This document shows, piece by piece, positions 8,801 to 16,450 of a DNA stretch of 64,000 nt (position 1 is the stretch's first letter; each line of letters begins with the position of its first letter). This DNA comes from Saprospira grandis. GTDB lineage: Bacteria > Bacteroidota > Bacteroidia > Chitinophagales > Saprospiraceae. The position numbers and the translations under genes are program-made. Location of the stretch: positions 1,583,501 to 1,647,500 of the forward strand of contig NZ_CP110854.1 of the NCBI RefSeq assembly GCF_027594745.1. Direction: 5' to 3'. The notes beneath the pieces were generated by a model. It made no database searches. It saw only the letters and a program-made list of their open reading frames with translations, and was not told the DNA's origin.

Positions 8801-8975
8801 GGGGCTGCCCCGCCCTGCGGGCGGGTCGGGCTGTCTCGCAGCTCGCAGGTCTGCTCGGCCCTGCGCGGCTTTCAGCCGCTAGGTCTGCCGCCTTTGGCGG
8901 CCCTGCTGCCCATCCCTCAGCCAGTCGCTACGCTCCTCGGCGGGCGCTGCGCGCCCTTCCTCATTGGACCAAAAC
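8801..8975 (+). repeat. GC-rich structured intergenic repeat, copy 3 (type A)
   Basis: Starts with GGGGCTGCCCCGCCC after T6; the core AGGTCTGCTCGGCCC and arms GCGGCT-TTC-AGCCGC and CCGCC-TTT-GGCGG are clear. It passes ATCCCTCAGCC at 8922 and ends with GGACCAAAA at the tract of the terminator at 8976-9008, so both ends touch T-tracts. The GGGG end is 82 bp from the MORN gene start. Confidence 0.9.
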
Positions 8976-9008
8976 AAAAAAGCCCAACCTGATTAAAGGT
9001 TGGGCTTT
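8976..9008 (-). terminator. Distal terminator of the tRNA cluster
   Basis: Arms AAAGCCCAACCT and AGGTTGGGCTTT (8979-8990, 8997-9008) with a 6-nt loop and a U-rich tail on the minus strand, which runs into the end of repeat copy 3. Confidence 0.8.
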
Positions 9009-9019
9009 GACGTATAGAC

Positions 9020-9053
9020 ACAAAAAAAGCAGCTCCTAAAAAGAAGCTGCTCG
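9020..9053 (-). terminator. Proximal terminator of tRNA-Gly
   Basis: On the minus strand a hairpin with arms near 9029-9036 and 9043-9051 (AGCAGCT/AGCTGCT type) is followed by seven Us, 16 bp after the tRNA. It forms a tandem pair with the terminator at 8976-9008. Confidence 0.75.
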
Positions 9054-9068
9054 ATTGTGAGAATCCTG

Positions 9069-9141
9069 AGCAGAAGACGAGATTCGAACTCGCGACCCCA
9101 ACCTTGGCAAGGTTGTGCTCTACCAGCTGAGCTACTTCTGC
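9069..9141 (-). tRNA. tRNA-Gly (GCC), copy 1
   Basis: A 73-nt cloverleaf with acceptor stem GCAGAAG/CTTCTGC, D arm AGCTCAGCTGGTAGAGC, anticodon arm CAACC-TTGCCAA-GGTTG (anticodon GCC) and a T arm with GGTTCGAAT-type loop (GAGTTCGAATCTC). CCA is not encoded. Its sequence equals that of copy 2 at 9689-9761. It has its own promoter just upstream (9156-9186). Confidence 0.97.
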
Positions 9142-9155
9142 TTGTTGTGTGGACA

Positions 9156-9186
9156 CAAATATAAGGTGCTTTTTTAAAACTCCAAA
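9156..9186 (-). promoter_or_regulatory. Promoter of tRNA-Gly copy 1
   Basis: On the minus strand TTTG (9186-9183), a 19-bp spacer, then TATATTTG (9163-9156), a full match to the Bacteroidota -33/-7 consensus. Transcription would begin only a few bases before the tRNA. Confidence 0.85.
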
Positions 9187-9205
9187 TTTTTTTTGTCCTT
9201 TTTTT

Positions 9206-9634
9206 TGGTGCCCGGAGCGGGGCTCGAACCCGCACTGACATTACTGTCAACAGGATTTTCTTACCAGCTACAGCTTTCACTGCCTTTTATTGGGATAAAA
9301 GTTTGTGGTCTGGACTTTCTCTCAACCCTATTCATTATCTTAATAATAAACTTAGGCCACTCCCGTAAAGTCTCTGCACTTTTTGCAAAACAAAGTTTGC
9401 AACTTAGCTCAGGATTGTCATCAGCATTACCTGTTAAGATTTCCCTGAATTTGAGAGTGTATGCAAAAATCAATTTCTCGATTAGCGCTCAGAATCCTAC
9501 TTTTTATATGAAACCTCTTTAAGAGGTTGTGCAATCAATAAACTGGAGTTTACTCCCAAAACTGCACTTTTAAGCATTAAAAACATAAAAAAGTAGACTA
9601 AGTCCTGCGTGTCTACCGATTTCACCATCCGGGC
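9206..9634 (-). tRNA. tRNA-Leu (UAA) interrupted by a group I intron
   Basis: The two exons join into a complete class II tRNA. The 5' exon (9600-9634) starts GCCCGGATGG and ends CAGGACTT; the 3' exon (9206-9259) starts AAAATCCTG and ends TCCGGGCACCA. Acceptor GCCCGGA/TCCGGGC, anticodon stem CAGGA/TCCTG with loop CTTAAAA (anticodon TAA), a long variable arm TTGACA-GTAA-TGTCAG and T arm GCGGG-TTCGAGC-CCCGC all pair. CCA is encoded, unlike in the neighbouring tRNA-Gly. The insertion lies between U34 and A35, the classical site of the tRNA-Leu(UAA) group I intron. Confidence 0.95.
9260..9599 (-). other. Group I intron in tRNA-Leu(UAA), 340 nt, no ORF
   Basis: The 5' exon ends in U and the intron ends in G (GGTAAG before AAAATCCTG), the splice-site pair of group I introns. 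Conserved core segments are visible on the minus strand: a P/Q-like AATCCTGAGC, an R-like GCAGAGACTTTACGG, and an S-like AAAGTCCAG; GACTTT (9373-9368) and AAAGTC (9318-9313) can pair as P7. No homing endonuclease is encoded; the short open frame inside lacks known motifs. It resembles the small tRNA-Leu introns of cyanobacteria (subgroup IC3), a family call made from memory of the core. Confidence 0.88.
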
Positions 9635-9688
9635 AAAAGAACTTCTTGTTCATCCAAAAAAAAAGAAGCTCTTGCGAACTTCTCTTGG

Positions 9689-9761
9689 AGCAGAAGACGA
9701 GATTCGAACTCGCGACCCCAACCTTGGCAAGGTTGTGCTCTACCAGCTGAGCTACTTCTGC
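9689..9761 (-). tRNA. tRNA-Gly (GCC), copy 2
   Basis: The same 73-nt tRNA as copy 1 (acceptor GCAGAAG/CTTCTGC, anticodon GCC, no encoded CCA). It lies first in the minus-strand order Gly-Leu-Gly, 54 bp before the tRNA-Leu, with a consensus promoter at 9800-9831. Confidence 0.97.
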
Positions 9762-9799
9762 TTATCAAATACTTGACAGCTCTCTTCCGAACTGCTTTG

Positions 9800-9831
9800 C
9801 AAATATAGGGCAGTCTTTTGGTTTTTGCAAA
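9800..9831 (-). promoter_or_regulatory. Promoter of the tRNA cluster
   Basis: On the minus strand TTTG (9831-9828), a 20-bp spacer and TATATTTG (9807-9800), a perfect Bacteroidota -33/-7 pair about 30 bp before the first tRNA-Gly. Confidence 0.85.
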
Positions 9832-9929
9832 CTTTTTTGGCAAAAAAACAAACAAAAAAATGGCTTCCTTTACTAAGCTTTTGTTTTTCAATGGCTTTTA
9901 AGCATAAAAAATGCTCTAATTTACGTATT

Positions 9930-10089
9930 GCAGGGCCGAAGGCCCGCAGGCCTAGCGATGTGCAGCAGTGCGGCGCAGCCGCAGACCAAGGCCGTCAGGC
10001 CGCAGGGCCGAGCGCGGAGCGTAGCGCCTGCCGTAGGCAGACAACAAGGCTGCAAGCCGCAGTTCGACGACTGAAAGGAGTAACGCCCC
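9930..10089 (-). repeat. GC-rich structured intergenic repeat, copy 4 (type B, composite)
   Basis: On the minus strand a leading module with GTTACTCC and GTCGTCGAACTGCGG, then the type B body to ATCGCTAGGCC. Its start follows the U-tract of the terminator of the lamin-tail gene. The word TTCGACGA links it to copies 5, 12, 13, 14 and 18. Confidence 0.85.
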
Positions 10090-10091
10090 AA

Positions 10092-10135
10092 AAGAAAAAA
10101 GGCCTCCTCCCCTATTTTGGGAAGAAGACCTTTTG
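10092..10135 (-). terminator. Terminator of the lamin-tail gene
   Basis: Arms 10097-10111 and 10119-10134 (AAAAGGTCTTCTTCCC against GGGAGGAGGCCTTTT) with G-U pairs, then U6 on the minus strand, running into repeat copy 4. Confidence 0.85.
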
Positions 10136-10157
10136 CTATTAAATCATTGCGCTAAGC

Positions 10158-12458
10158 CTATTGCTTGATAAAGCTTTGGCTGCTAGATTGTCCGTTGCGA
10201 ATGATATTGAGGTGGTATACACCGGCCTCTAGTTGGCTCAAGTTGAGTTCTTGGCGGTTGCCTTGCAAGTTGTCTAGGCGAATCACCAACTGGCCCAAAT
10301 TGTTGTATACTTGAATTGCATCAACGGCCTCGGCCTCTACGAATAGACGGTCTTGAGCGGGGTTGGGATAGATGCGAACAGGAGCTTGAGCGCTCAAGTT
10401 TAGGCTAGAAATAGGTGTAATGCTAGAGTTGCAAGGCACCAACTGATAGCCCTCATCATGAGGAATACTGGGGTCGAACTGTCCACCAAATCCATACACC
10501 TTAAAGGCGCCAGAAGGAGCGGGCTGCGTGAAAAGATCTACATCATTATCGATATAGAGATCAAAAGTATCGGTACCATTGGTAGCTTGAACAGCAAAGC
10601 CAGAGCCAGTGCCGGTGGTCCATTGAGCGGGATCTACCAAAGTCAAGTTATTGATTTCGATCAATTTGTTTTCGGTAGCTTCAGAAAGAGCAGTTACCTC
10701 TAGGGGGCTCAAAGTGGCGTTGCCAGCACTTACAAAATCGATGCTATCAGCCAATAGCTGCAACAAACCGTTGTAGTTATTGATGCGGCCAAATACGCGG
10801 ATAGAGTCGCCAGCATTTACGGTATAATTGCTAATATCTACAGGCGCATAAACGCGGATACCGTTAGTAGAAGCCGTTTCGATCAAGGCAAAGTCTAGGC
10901 CGTTGCCAGAGCGGAAATCATCGCAGTATACTAGGCCACGAAGCTCAACGCTATCGCCTTCAAAGGCGGGAACATTGCCAGGAAGAAGAAGGCCATCAAT
11001 TTGGTCAATAGTAGAGTAAACATAAACACCAGGGCTAGCGCAAGGCGTATTGGCAGCGCCAGGAGTAGCATAAAGAATGTCGCCTAGGCCAGTAGTACCG
11101 GCATTGTTGGTAGCATAGCACCAGTTGGCGGCATCGTTGTTATCTGCATTTACATCAGAAAGTTGGATAGCGACATTATCATCGCGTAGGGGCCAAGGAG
11201 CATTATCGTTATAGTTAACAATATCAACGGTATCGCCAGCAATAGTATAGAAAACGATATCTTCACCTGCATTGCTCAATGCGCCAGAGGTCCATTGGTT
11301 AGCAGTTACGCCAGTTACGGCCTGTAGGGCTACAGAATCCAAAGTGATCACCCAATAAGCACCAGCGGCCAGAGTAGTTCCGTTAGGCACAGTATAAGTA
11401 ACGCCATCAAAGTAGAAGCCACTCAAGTCGGCAGTAGCAGTACCATTATTATACAACTCGATAAACTCGATAGTATCTGTTCCTACTTGGTCGTACAAGA
11501 TTTCTGTAATCACTACATCAGGAACAGGAACGGCAGCAATATCATTTGCATTGATGTTCACTGTATAGCTATTGTTTGTACCAATGACAGCGCCGTTAGT
11601 TGCATTGCCCAACTCAAAAATGATGGTTTCCAAAACTTCTTGGTCGGCATCATCTACGATATCAATCGTAAAGCTTTGGTTAGTTGTGCTATTGGCAGGG
11701 AAAGTAACGGTAGTAGGGCTGCTAAAGTTGGTATAATCAGCAGCAATAGCCGTAGAAGAAGCGCCAATGCTCACTTCTACCGTAGTAGCTGTAGCGTTGG
11801 GGTTCTGAATCGTCAAATCAATTGTTACTGTGCCTACGTTTTCGTCTACATAAGTTTGTGTTCCAGCAAACTCTACAGTTAAAATAGTATTCACTACACA
11901 ATTGGTTGTATTTGCAGCGCCAGGGCTAGCTAAAAGAGCTGTTCCGCCTACGGTAAGTCCAGTATTGGTAGAATCGGTAGTCCAGTTTACAGGATCGGCA
12001 TTATCTGTAGTGGCATCGCAAAGGGCCAAAGAGTTCCCCGAACCATCAGCGGCATTAGGCCAGCTACCAGCATCATTATAAGTAACAGAATCCATAACAA
12101 CGCCAGCGCCATCGACCAAAACGATAGCTTCACCGCCATTGCTCAAACCACCAGAGGCCCATTCGCGGTCGGCAGCTTGGCCATAAGTATTTTGAAAAGC
12201 GGCCGCGTTTACGGTCCACACAAAGTAGCCTCCAGCGGGAATCACGGTAGAAACATCTACAGAATCCGTTACACCGGCAGTAAAATGCCAGCCCTGAATA
12301 TCTACAGCAGCAGTGCCCGCATTATAGAGCTCAATAAATTCTGTGGTGTCGGCCCCACTTTCTGGGGGATTGTACATAATCTCATTGATGACAATCTGTG
12401 CCTGTGCGGCGGCTACTGTCAAGAAGACTGCAAGAATAGCTAGGGATAGTTTTTTCAT
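10158..12458 (-). CDS. Secreted lamin-tail-domain protein with type IX sorting tail
   Basis: A 766-aa secreted protein. Signal peptide MKKLSLAILAVFLTVAAAQA. Two lamin-tail domains follow (about 21-175 and 305-445; IVINEIMYNPPES and VVITEILYDQVG, each with EFIELYN and a GGEAIVL/AGEDIVF-like strand). A Calx-beta-like segment lies between them (about 195-290, with IDIVDDADQEVLETIIFEL), and an OB-fold-like region follows (about 455-680). The last 75 residues are a type IX secretion C-terminal domain (RIYPNPAQDRLFVEA through ending SFIKQ). It should be exported through the type IX system to the surface or medium. Possible roles are adhesion or extracellular nucleic acid work, as lamin-tail domains often accompany nucleases; no nuclease motif is evident. 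Confidence 0.88.
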   Translation of the reverse strand: MKKLSLAILAVFLTVAAAQAQIVINEIMYNPPESGADTTEFIELYNAGTAAVDIQGWHFTAGVTDSVDVSTVIPAGGYFVWTVNAAAFQNTYGQAADREWASGGLSNGGEAIVLVDGAGVVMDSVTYNDAGSWPNAADGSGNSLALCDATTDNADPVNWTTDSTNTGLTVGGTALLASPGAANTTNCVVNTILTVEFAGTQTYVDENVGTVTIDLTIQNPNATATTVEVSIGASSTAIAADYTNFSSPTTVTFPANSTTNQSFTIDIVDDADQEVLETIIFELGNATNGAVIGTNNSYTVNINANDIAAVPVPDVVITEILYDQVGTDTIEFIELYNNGTATADLSGFYFDGVTYTVPNGTTLAAGAYWVITLDSVALQAVTGVTANQWTSGALSNAGEDIVFYTIAGDTVDIVNYNDNAPWPLRDDNVAIQLSDVNADNNDAANWCYATNNAGTTGLGDILYATPGAANTPCASPGVYVYSTIDQIDGLLLPGNVPAFEGDSVELRGLVYCDDFRSGNGLDFALIETASTNGIRVYAPVDISNYTVNAGDSIRVFGRINNYNGLLQLLADSIDFVSAGNATLSPLEVTALSEATENKLIEINNLTLVDPAQWTTGTGSGFAVQATNGTDTFDLYIDNDVDLFTQPAPSGAFKVYGFGGQFDPSIPHDEGYQLVPCNSSITPISSLNLSAQAPVRIYPNPAQDRLFVEAEAVDAIQVYNNLGQLVIRLDNLQGNRQELNLSQLEAGVYHLNIIRNGQSSSQSFIKQ

Positions 12459-12675
12459 GCCCGTTTTTTGTTTTGTGGATAAAGATTTAACTCAATATAG
12501 GGCTTTCCTTTTTTTTGAAAAATGCCTACAAACAAGGGCCTACTTCCCCTTAAAAGAGTTGTGCAAAAGAGGGCTAAAAACACAAATATTAAACTAAGTA
12601 ATCATAGTTTTGAAAAATTTCCTTTGGGTTAATTTTGTGTAAACTAGGTTAATATTTTATGTACTTCTATTTTTT
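12459..12675. other. AT-rich upstream region of the lamin-tail gene
   Basis: About 215 bp of AT-rich sequence. TAATTTTG is present on the plus strand near 12635, but I find no convincing -33/-7 pair for the minus-strand gene and no further gene. Confidence 0.4.
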
Positions 12676-12946
12676 GGGGCTGCCCCTTCCGCCGGGTTGA
12701 AACCCAGCGTAAAGCGGTATCGCTTTGCGAAGCAATACAAAATGAGGGTGGAAACCCTCATGAATTATCGGGCGGGTCGGGCTGTTTATTCCCGTTGGTC
12801 ATCGAACTGGCGCCCCTATAGGGGCTGGTTGTCGCAGCTCGCAGGTCTGCTCGGCCCTGCGCCGCCTTTGGCGGCTGGGTCTGGCCCTTCGGGCCACTGC
12901 TGCCCATCCCTCAGCCGAGGCGCTGCGCGCCTAGATGGACCAAAAA
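12676..12946 (+). repeat. GC-rich structured intergenic repeat, copy 5 (type A, expanded)
   Basis: A long copy. The short GCCC-GGGC arm of other type A copies is replaced by about 80 bp made of nested inverted repeats (GGGTTGAAACCC, AGCGGTATCGCT, GAGGGTGGAAACCCTC), and a TCGAACTGGCGCCCC module is added. Arms GCCGCC-TTT-GGCGGC and GGCCC-TTC-GGGCC are clear. It ends GGACCAAAAA at the tract of the sigma-gene terminator. Confidence 0.9.
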
Positions 12947-12975
12947 CAAAAGCCTTCCCGCAAAGGAAGGCTTTC
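12944..12975 (-). terminator. Terminator of the sigma factor gene
   Basis: Arms AAAGCCTTCC and GGAAGGCTTT (12949-12958, 12965-12974) with a 6-nt loop, followed on the minus strand by a U-rich tail that meets the end of repeat copy 5. Confidence 0.85.
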
Positions 12976-13029
12976 AACTACTTACTGAAACTACTAAATT
13001 ACACAATTAAATATCTTATATATCGTCCT

Positions 13030-13902
13030 TTAGCTTGCAGAAGGCAAAACTAAATCTGCTTTAATATATCGGCGGAGGCGGCGCAGGGCTCGCTGTTTAA
13101 TTTGGCGCACTCTTTCTCTAGTCAGGCCACAATCTTCTCCAATAGCTTCTAAAGTCATTGGACAGTGATTATAGAGACCATAATAAGAAACAATAATTTG
13201 GCGCTCCAAATCAGACAGGCGGTCCAATTGCCCTTTTAGCTCTAAACGAGAAGACTCTTCCATCAAAGCCTGATCTCCTTCTTCGGTTACTGAACAAGCC
13301 AGAGTATCGAGCATACTCACATCCGAATCTCGTTCGCCAGCGCCCAAAGGCGCATCTACAGAAATGTGTTTTTGAATCATGCGCTCCAAAGCCACAATAT
13401 CCTTTTCTCTCAGGTCCAACATCTCGGCCAGTTCGGCTACCGAGGGCTCTCGCTCATGCGCTTGCATAAACTGTTGCCTGGCTCGAAGCAAACGGCCATG
13501 TCCACCCAATTTATTAGAAGGTAAACGCACCATTCGTCCATGCTCCATCAAGGACTGCAAAATCGATTGGCGGATCCACCATACGGCATAAGAAATAAAT
13601 TTAAATCCCTTACTTTCATCAAAACGATGGGCCGCCTTAATCAAGCCCAAATTTCCCTCATTGATCAAATCACTTAGGGCCATGCCCTGATGCTGATATT
13701 GCTTGGCCACCGAAATGACAAAACGCAGATTGGCCGTCGTTAGACGATGCAATGCCTGCTGATCGCCAGCTCTTACTTTTTTGGCCAAAACCACCTCCTC
13801 TTCGGCCGAAACCATAGAAATTTTACTTACATCTTTTAAGTAGTTCTCTAATGCTGAGCTTTCGCGTTGGGTAATCTTCTGGGTAATTTTTAACTGTCGC
13901 AT
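13030..13902 (-). CDS. RpoD/SigA-type sigma-70 factor
   Basis: A 290-aa sigma-70 factor of the short type used as primary sigma in Bacteroidota. It starts MRQLKITQKITQRES, has region 1.2 (ALENYLKDVSKISMVSAEEE), region 2 with the core-binding and -10 reading helix (DLINEGNLGLIKAAHRFD, FISYAVWWIRQSI), region 3, and region 4 with the helix-turn-helix (MTLEAIGEDCGLTRERVRQIKQ). The acidic region 1.1 of proteobacterial RpoD is absent, as usual here. Differences from the primary factors I remember (for example ADLVLPSAS at the end) leave open that this is a close paralogue rather than the single housekeeping sigma. Confidence 0.88.
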   Translation of the reverse strand: MRQLKITQKITQRESSALENYLKDVSKISMVSAEEEVVLAKKVRAGDQQALHRLTTANLRFVISVAKQYQHQGMALSDLINEGNLGLIKAAHRFDESKGFKFISYAVWWIRQSILQSLMEHGRMVRLPSNKLGGHGRLLRARQQFMQAHEREPSVAELAEMLDLREKDIVALERMIQKHISVDAPLGAGERDSDVSMLDTLACSVTEEGDQALMEESSRLELKGQLDRLSDLERQIIVSYYGLYNHCPMTLEAIGEDCGLTRERVRQIKQRALRRLRRYIKADLVLPSAS

Positions 13903-14071
13903 AGGCTATTTTGATAAAGTTTTCTAGGTATACGCCCTGAGGCGGGCAAAGTTTCACTTTTTTGCTAAAAAAAGCAAATTATTAAAGCAAAAAAATTACA
14001 GAAAAAGGGCGACTCTATATCTTTGTTACCTATCTATGACCAAAACAGCAAAATTGTTACCGTTACAACAC

Positions 14072-14713
14072 TTATTTTTTTAAAAATTTTTCAAAATTTG
14101 ATTTCAAGCGCTTAGCTTCTTGGGCCACAAAGGCCGCATCTACGGGACCTTCAGCCTGTTCTACTCGGCCCAAACAAGTTAACTGACTATAATTCAAGAT
14201 GAATTTTTCTGTCGATGGGGTCGATGGACCATTAAACAAGAGGTAAATTTCTGTCAACCCTCTAGCTTTTAGGGCTTCTATGCTCAAGATCGTATGGTTA
14301 ATGCTGCCCAAATAGTTTTGAGAAACCAAAATAACGGGCAGTTTTTGCCTGCCGGCCCAATCTATATATAGCTCTTCCTCATTTAGTGGAACCATCAGGC
14401 CGCCCGCTCCTTCTATCAACAAATTGTTGTCAGTTTTGGGAATAACTAGCTGGTCTAGCGCTATTTTTTTGCCCTCAGCCGCAGCAGAATAATGCGGAGA
14501 GGCCGGTATCTCTAAACGATAGCGCTCTGGATAGGTCTTTAGGCCCTCCCATTGGACCAAGTCCCGAACTTTATCGGTATCTGTATATTCTAGTTCTCCT
14601 GACTGTACGGGTTTCCAATAGTCCATTTTTAGGGCCTTAACCAAAATTGCAGAGACCAAGGTTTTTCCAATTTCGGTCCCTATTCCCGTAAGAAAAAATG
14701 CGTTGTTTGACAT
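14072..14713 (-). CDS. bioD: ATP-dependent dethiobiotin synthetase
   Basis: A 213-aa BioD, which closes the ureido ring of dethiobiotin from 7,8-diaminopelargonate, CO2 and ATP. The start at 14713 gives MSNNAFFLTGIGTEIGKT, with the P-loop at the very N-terminus as in all BioD; a longer frame to 14770 overlaps the upstream terminator and is rejected. KPVQSG and LLIEGAGGLMVPL are the other family motifs. No other biotin gene is in the window, so it is detached from a bio operon here. Confidence 0.93.
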   Translation of the reverse strand: MSNNAFFLTGIGTEIGKTLVSAILVKALKMDYWKPVQSGELEYTDTDKVRDLVQWEGLKTYPERYRLEIPASPHYSAAAEGKKIALDQLVIPKTDNNLLIEGAGGLMVPLNEEELYIDWAGRQKLPVILVSQNYLGSINHTILSIEALKARGLTEIYLLFNGPSTPSTEKFILNYSQLTCLGRVEQAEGPVDAAFVAQEAKRLKSNFEKFLKK

Positions 14714-14754
14714 CTGTTGTTTTTTTATGTGTTCAATAATACCACTGCCTAAAA

Positions 14755-14793
14755 AACAAAAAATGCCCATCCTGTTTTAGGATAGACATTTTA
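14755..14793 (-). terminator. Terminator of the TPR gene
   Basis: On the minus strand AAATGTCTATCC and GGATGGGCATTT pair over 12 bp with two G-U pairs and a 7-nt loop, followed by U6. Repeat copy 6 lies between this hairpin and the gene it ends, so that copy would be in the 3' UTR. Confidence 0.75.
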
Positions 14794-14812
14794 ATTTATT
14801 CATAAAGCAGTT

Positions 14813-14946
14813 TGGCCCAGCGCTGCGGAGGGGGGGCCGAAGGCCAGACCAAAGCCGCCGCAGGCGGCTGCAGGGCCGAACAGACCTGTGAGCCCCGCAG
14901 CATAGCGGCGGCCGACCTAGGCGAAGCCTAGCCGGCCGCGGGCCCC
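14813..14946 (-). repeat. GC-rich structured intergenic repeat, copy 6 (type C)
   Basis: On the minus strand it starts GGGGCCCGCGGCCGG only 6 bp after the stop of the TPR gene and ends GCGCTGGGCCAA. Its first 60 bp are nearly identical to copy 1 and contain a GGCTAGGC-TTC-GCCTAGGTC hairpin. Confidence 0.92.
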
Positions 14947-14951
14947 AAATT

Positions 14952-16361
14952 CTAATCTAAATGACTGCCCCACCAGCTCATAAAGGCTTCATCTTTTTCC
15001 ATATCGGGCTCTAGTTCAAACAACAAATGTTTGCTCCAAGCTTTTGTAGACAGGGCCATGATGAGTTGCTCGCTAGCGGCCTGTTTTTGGCCCAATTGCC
15101 AAAGCAAAAGCACCGCAGCCCAATCATATACATCGGAGCTGCTCTCTAACTGCGCCGATTGCAAGGCCAACCAAGCCTGCTCATAATCGCCCTCATCAAT
15201 TAGGAATTCTAGGTAGCTGCGCCAAACCAAGGGCGAATGCGGCGCCAGTTCCGCCGCCTGCTGAAAGCAGTTTCTGGCCGCCTCTTCTTGGTTCAACTGA
15301 TTGTGGGTTTCGGCCATGGCCAATAAAAAGCGCTCTTCATAATCCGCCAATTTAAAAGCCTGCTCAAAGGCATCTAGGGCGGCCAGCCATTTGCCCTGAG
15401 CCGCATAACTCACGCCCAGCAAATAGAAGGTATTGGGCGCTTTTTCTTCTTCTAGCAGACTTAAAAACTGCTGTTGTGCCTGAGCATATTGCCCCTGCAG
15501 TTGCAGTAACTGGCCTTTCCACATGCCCAAATCTTGGGGATATTGAGGGAAGTTAGCCTCAAAATCAACTAAAACCCCAGACAAACGGTCCAATTGCTTG
15601 AGATGCATCAATAATGGAATATAATCCCGATAGGCAAACTCCATTTTTTCGGCAATGACAATGGCATAATCATAGGCCTCTAAAGCTTTTTCATAAAGGC
15701 CCATTTTCTTGTAGGCATGGCCCAAATTGTACCAAGCCCAGGGTGCATAGGGATCCAAATCGGTCAGTTCCTGATGCAGTTCGGCCCCTTCCGTGTAGAG
15801 CTCGCCTAGTTCCATGGCCAACCAAATGCGGTTATAGGCCAGCTCATGATGGGGGTCTTCTCGAAGCAATTCGGCCAAGAGTTCAAAAGATTTATCATAG
15901 CGCTCTTGCTGCTCATGAATAACCGCCTGCATCAAAAGGGCTTCTAGGCGATCGGCCCCCTTGGCCTCGGCCATAATCTGCTCCAATAATCTGTAAGCCT
16001 GCTTGTAATGCCCTCTTTGCTGCAAGATTTCCACCTCAAAAAAGCGGACTTCCATGCTGCTGGGCTCATAGAGTTTGGCCTGTTCCAGATAGCGCTCGGC
16101 CTCCCAAAGGCGGTCCACCTCCAAGCTGAGCTGCACCCCAAAGAGATACAATTGGCCAGAAAAAGCATGCTGTCGCAAAGCATGCTCTAAGGTCAAAAAA
16201 GCCTGCTCCCATTTGCCCTGCGCCTCATAGTGCTCTAGTAGGCGCAAAAAGCTTTCTAGGTCCAAAAATTGAAGCTCGCCCTTGGCTAGCATTCCCTCGT
16301 ATCGGCGCAAAATCATGCGAAAATCTTGGCCCTCTCCCTCATTATAATCAAATGCTTGCAT
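14952..16361 (-). CDS. Tetratricopeptide-repeat protein
   Basis: A 469-aa soluble protein made almost wholly of TPR helical hairpins, about twelve from residue 30 to 440 (for example APWAWYNLGHAYKKMGLYEK and GKWLAALDAFEQAFKLAD). No signal peptide or membrane segment is visible, so it should be cytoplasmic. TPR superhelices bind protein partners; none is indicated by the context (thiH upstream, bioD downstream, both separated by non-coding DNA). Function unknown. Confidence 0.85.
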   Translation of the reverse strand: MQAFDYNEGEGQDFRMILRRYEGMLAKGELQFLDLESFLRLLEHYEAQGKWEQAFLTLEHALRQHAFSGQLYLFGVQLSLEVDRLWEAERYLEQAKLYEPSSMEVRFFEVEILQQRGHYKQAYRLLEQIMAEAKGADRLEALLMQAVIHEQQERYDKSFELLAELLREDPHHELAYNRIWLAMELGELYTEGAELHQELTDLDPYAPWAWYNLGHAYKKMGLYEKALEAYDYAIVIAEKMEFAYRDYIPLLMHLKQLDRLSGVLVDFEANFPQYPQDLGMWKGQLLQLQGQYAQAQQQFLSLLEEEKAPNTFYLLGVSYAAQGKWLAALDAFEQAFKLADYEERFLLAMAETHNQLNQEEAARNCFQQAAELAPHSPLVWRSYLEFLIDEGDYEQAWLALQSAQLESSSDVYDWAAVLLLWQLGQKQAASEQLIMALSTKAWSKHLLFELEPDMEKDEAFMSWWGSHLD

Positions 16362-16450
16362 GCCTATTTTTTATGTGATACTTTCTATAACGCAAAAGGT
16401 AGCGACTTCGCCCTATTTCCGCAAGAGATTAACGGCTTCCTAAGGTTTTT

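Noticed and set aside
8917..9891. Small frames over the tRNA genes and intron, including a 70-aa frame in the intron
   Set aside because: They overlap tRNA sequence or have no endonuclease motif (LAGLIDADG, GIY-YIG or HNH).
14018..14025. TATCTTTG on the plus strand upstream of the sigma gene
   Set aside because: Points into the antisense of bioD, with no -33 box and no gene to drive.
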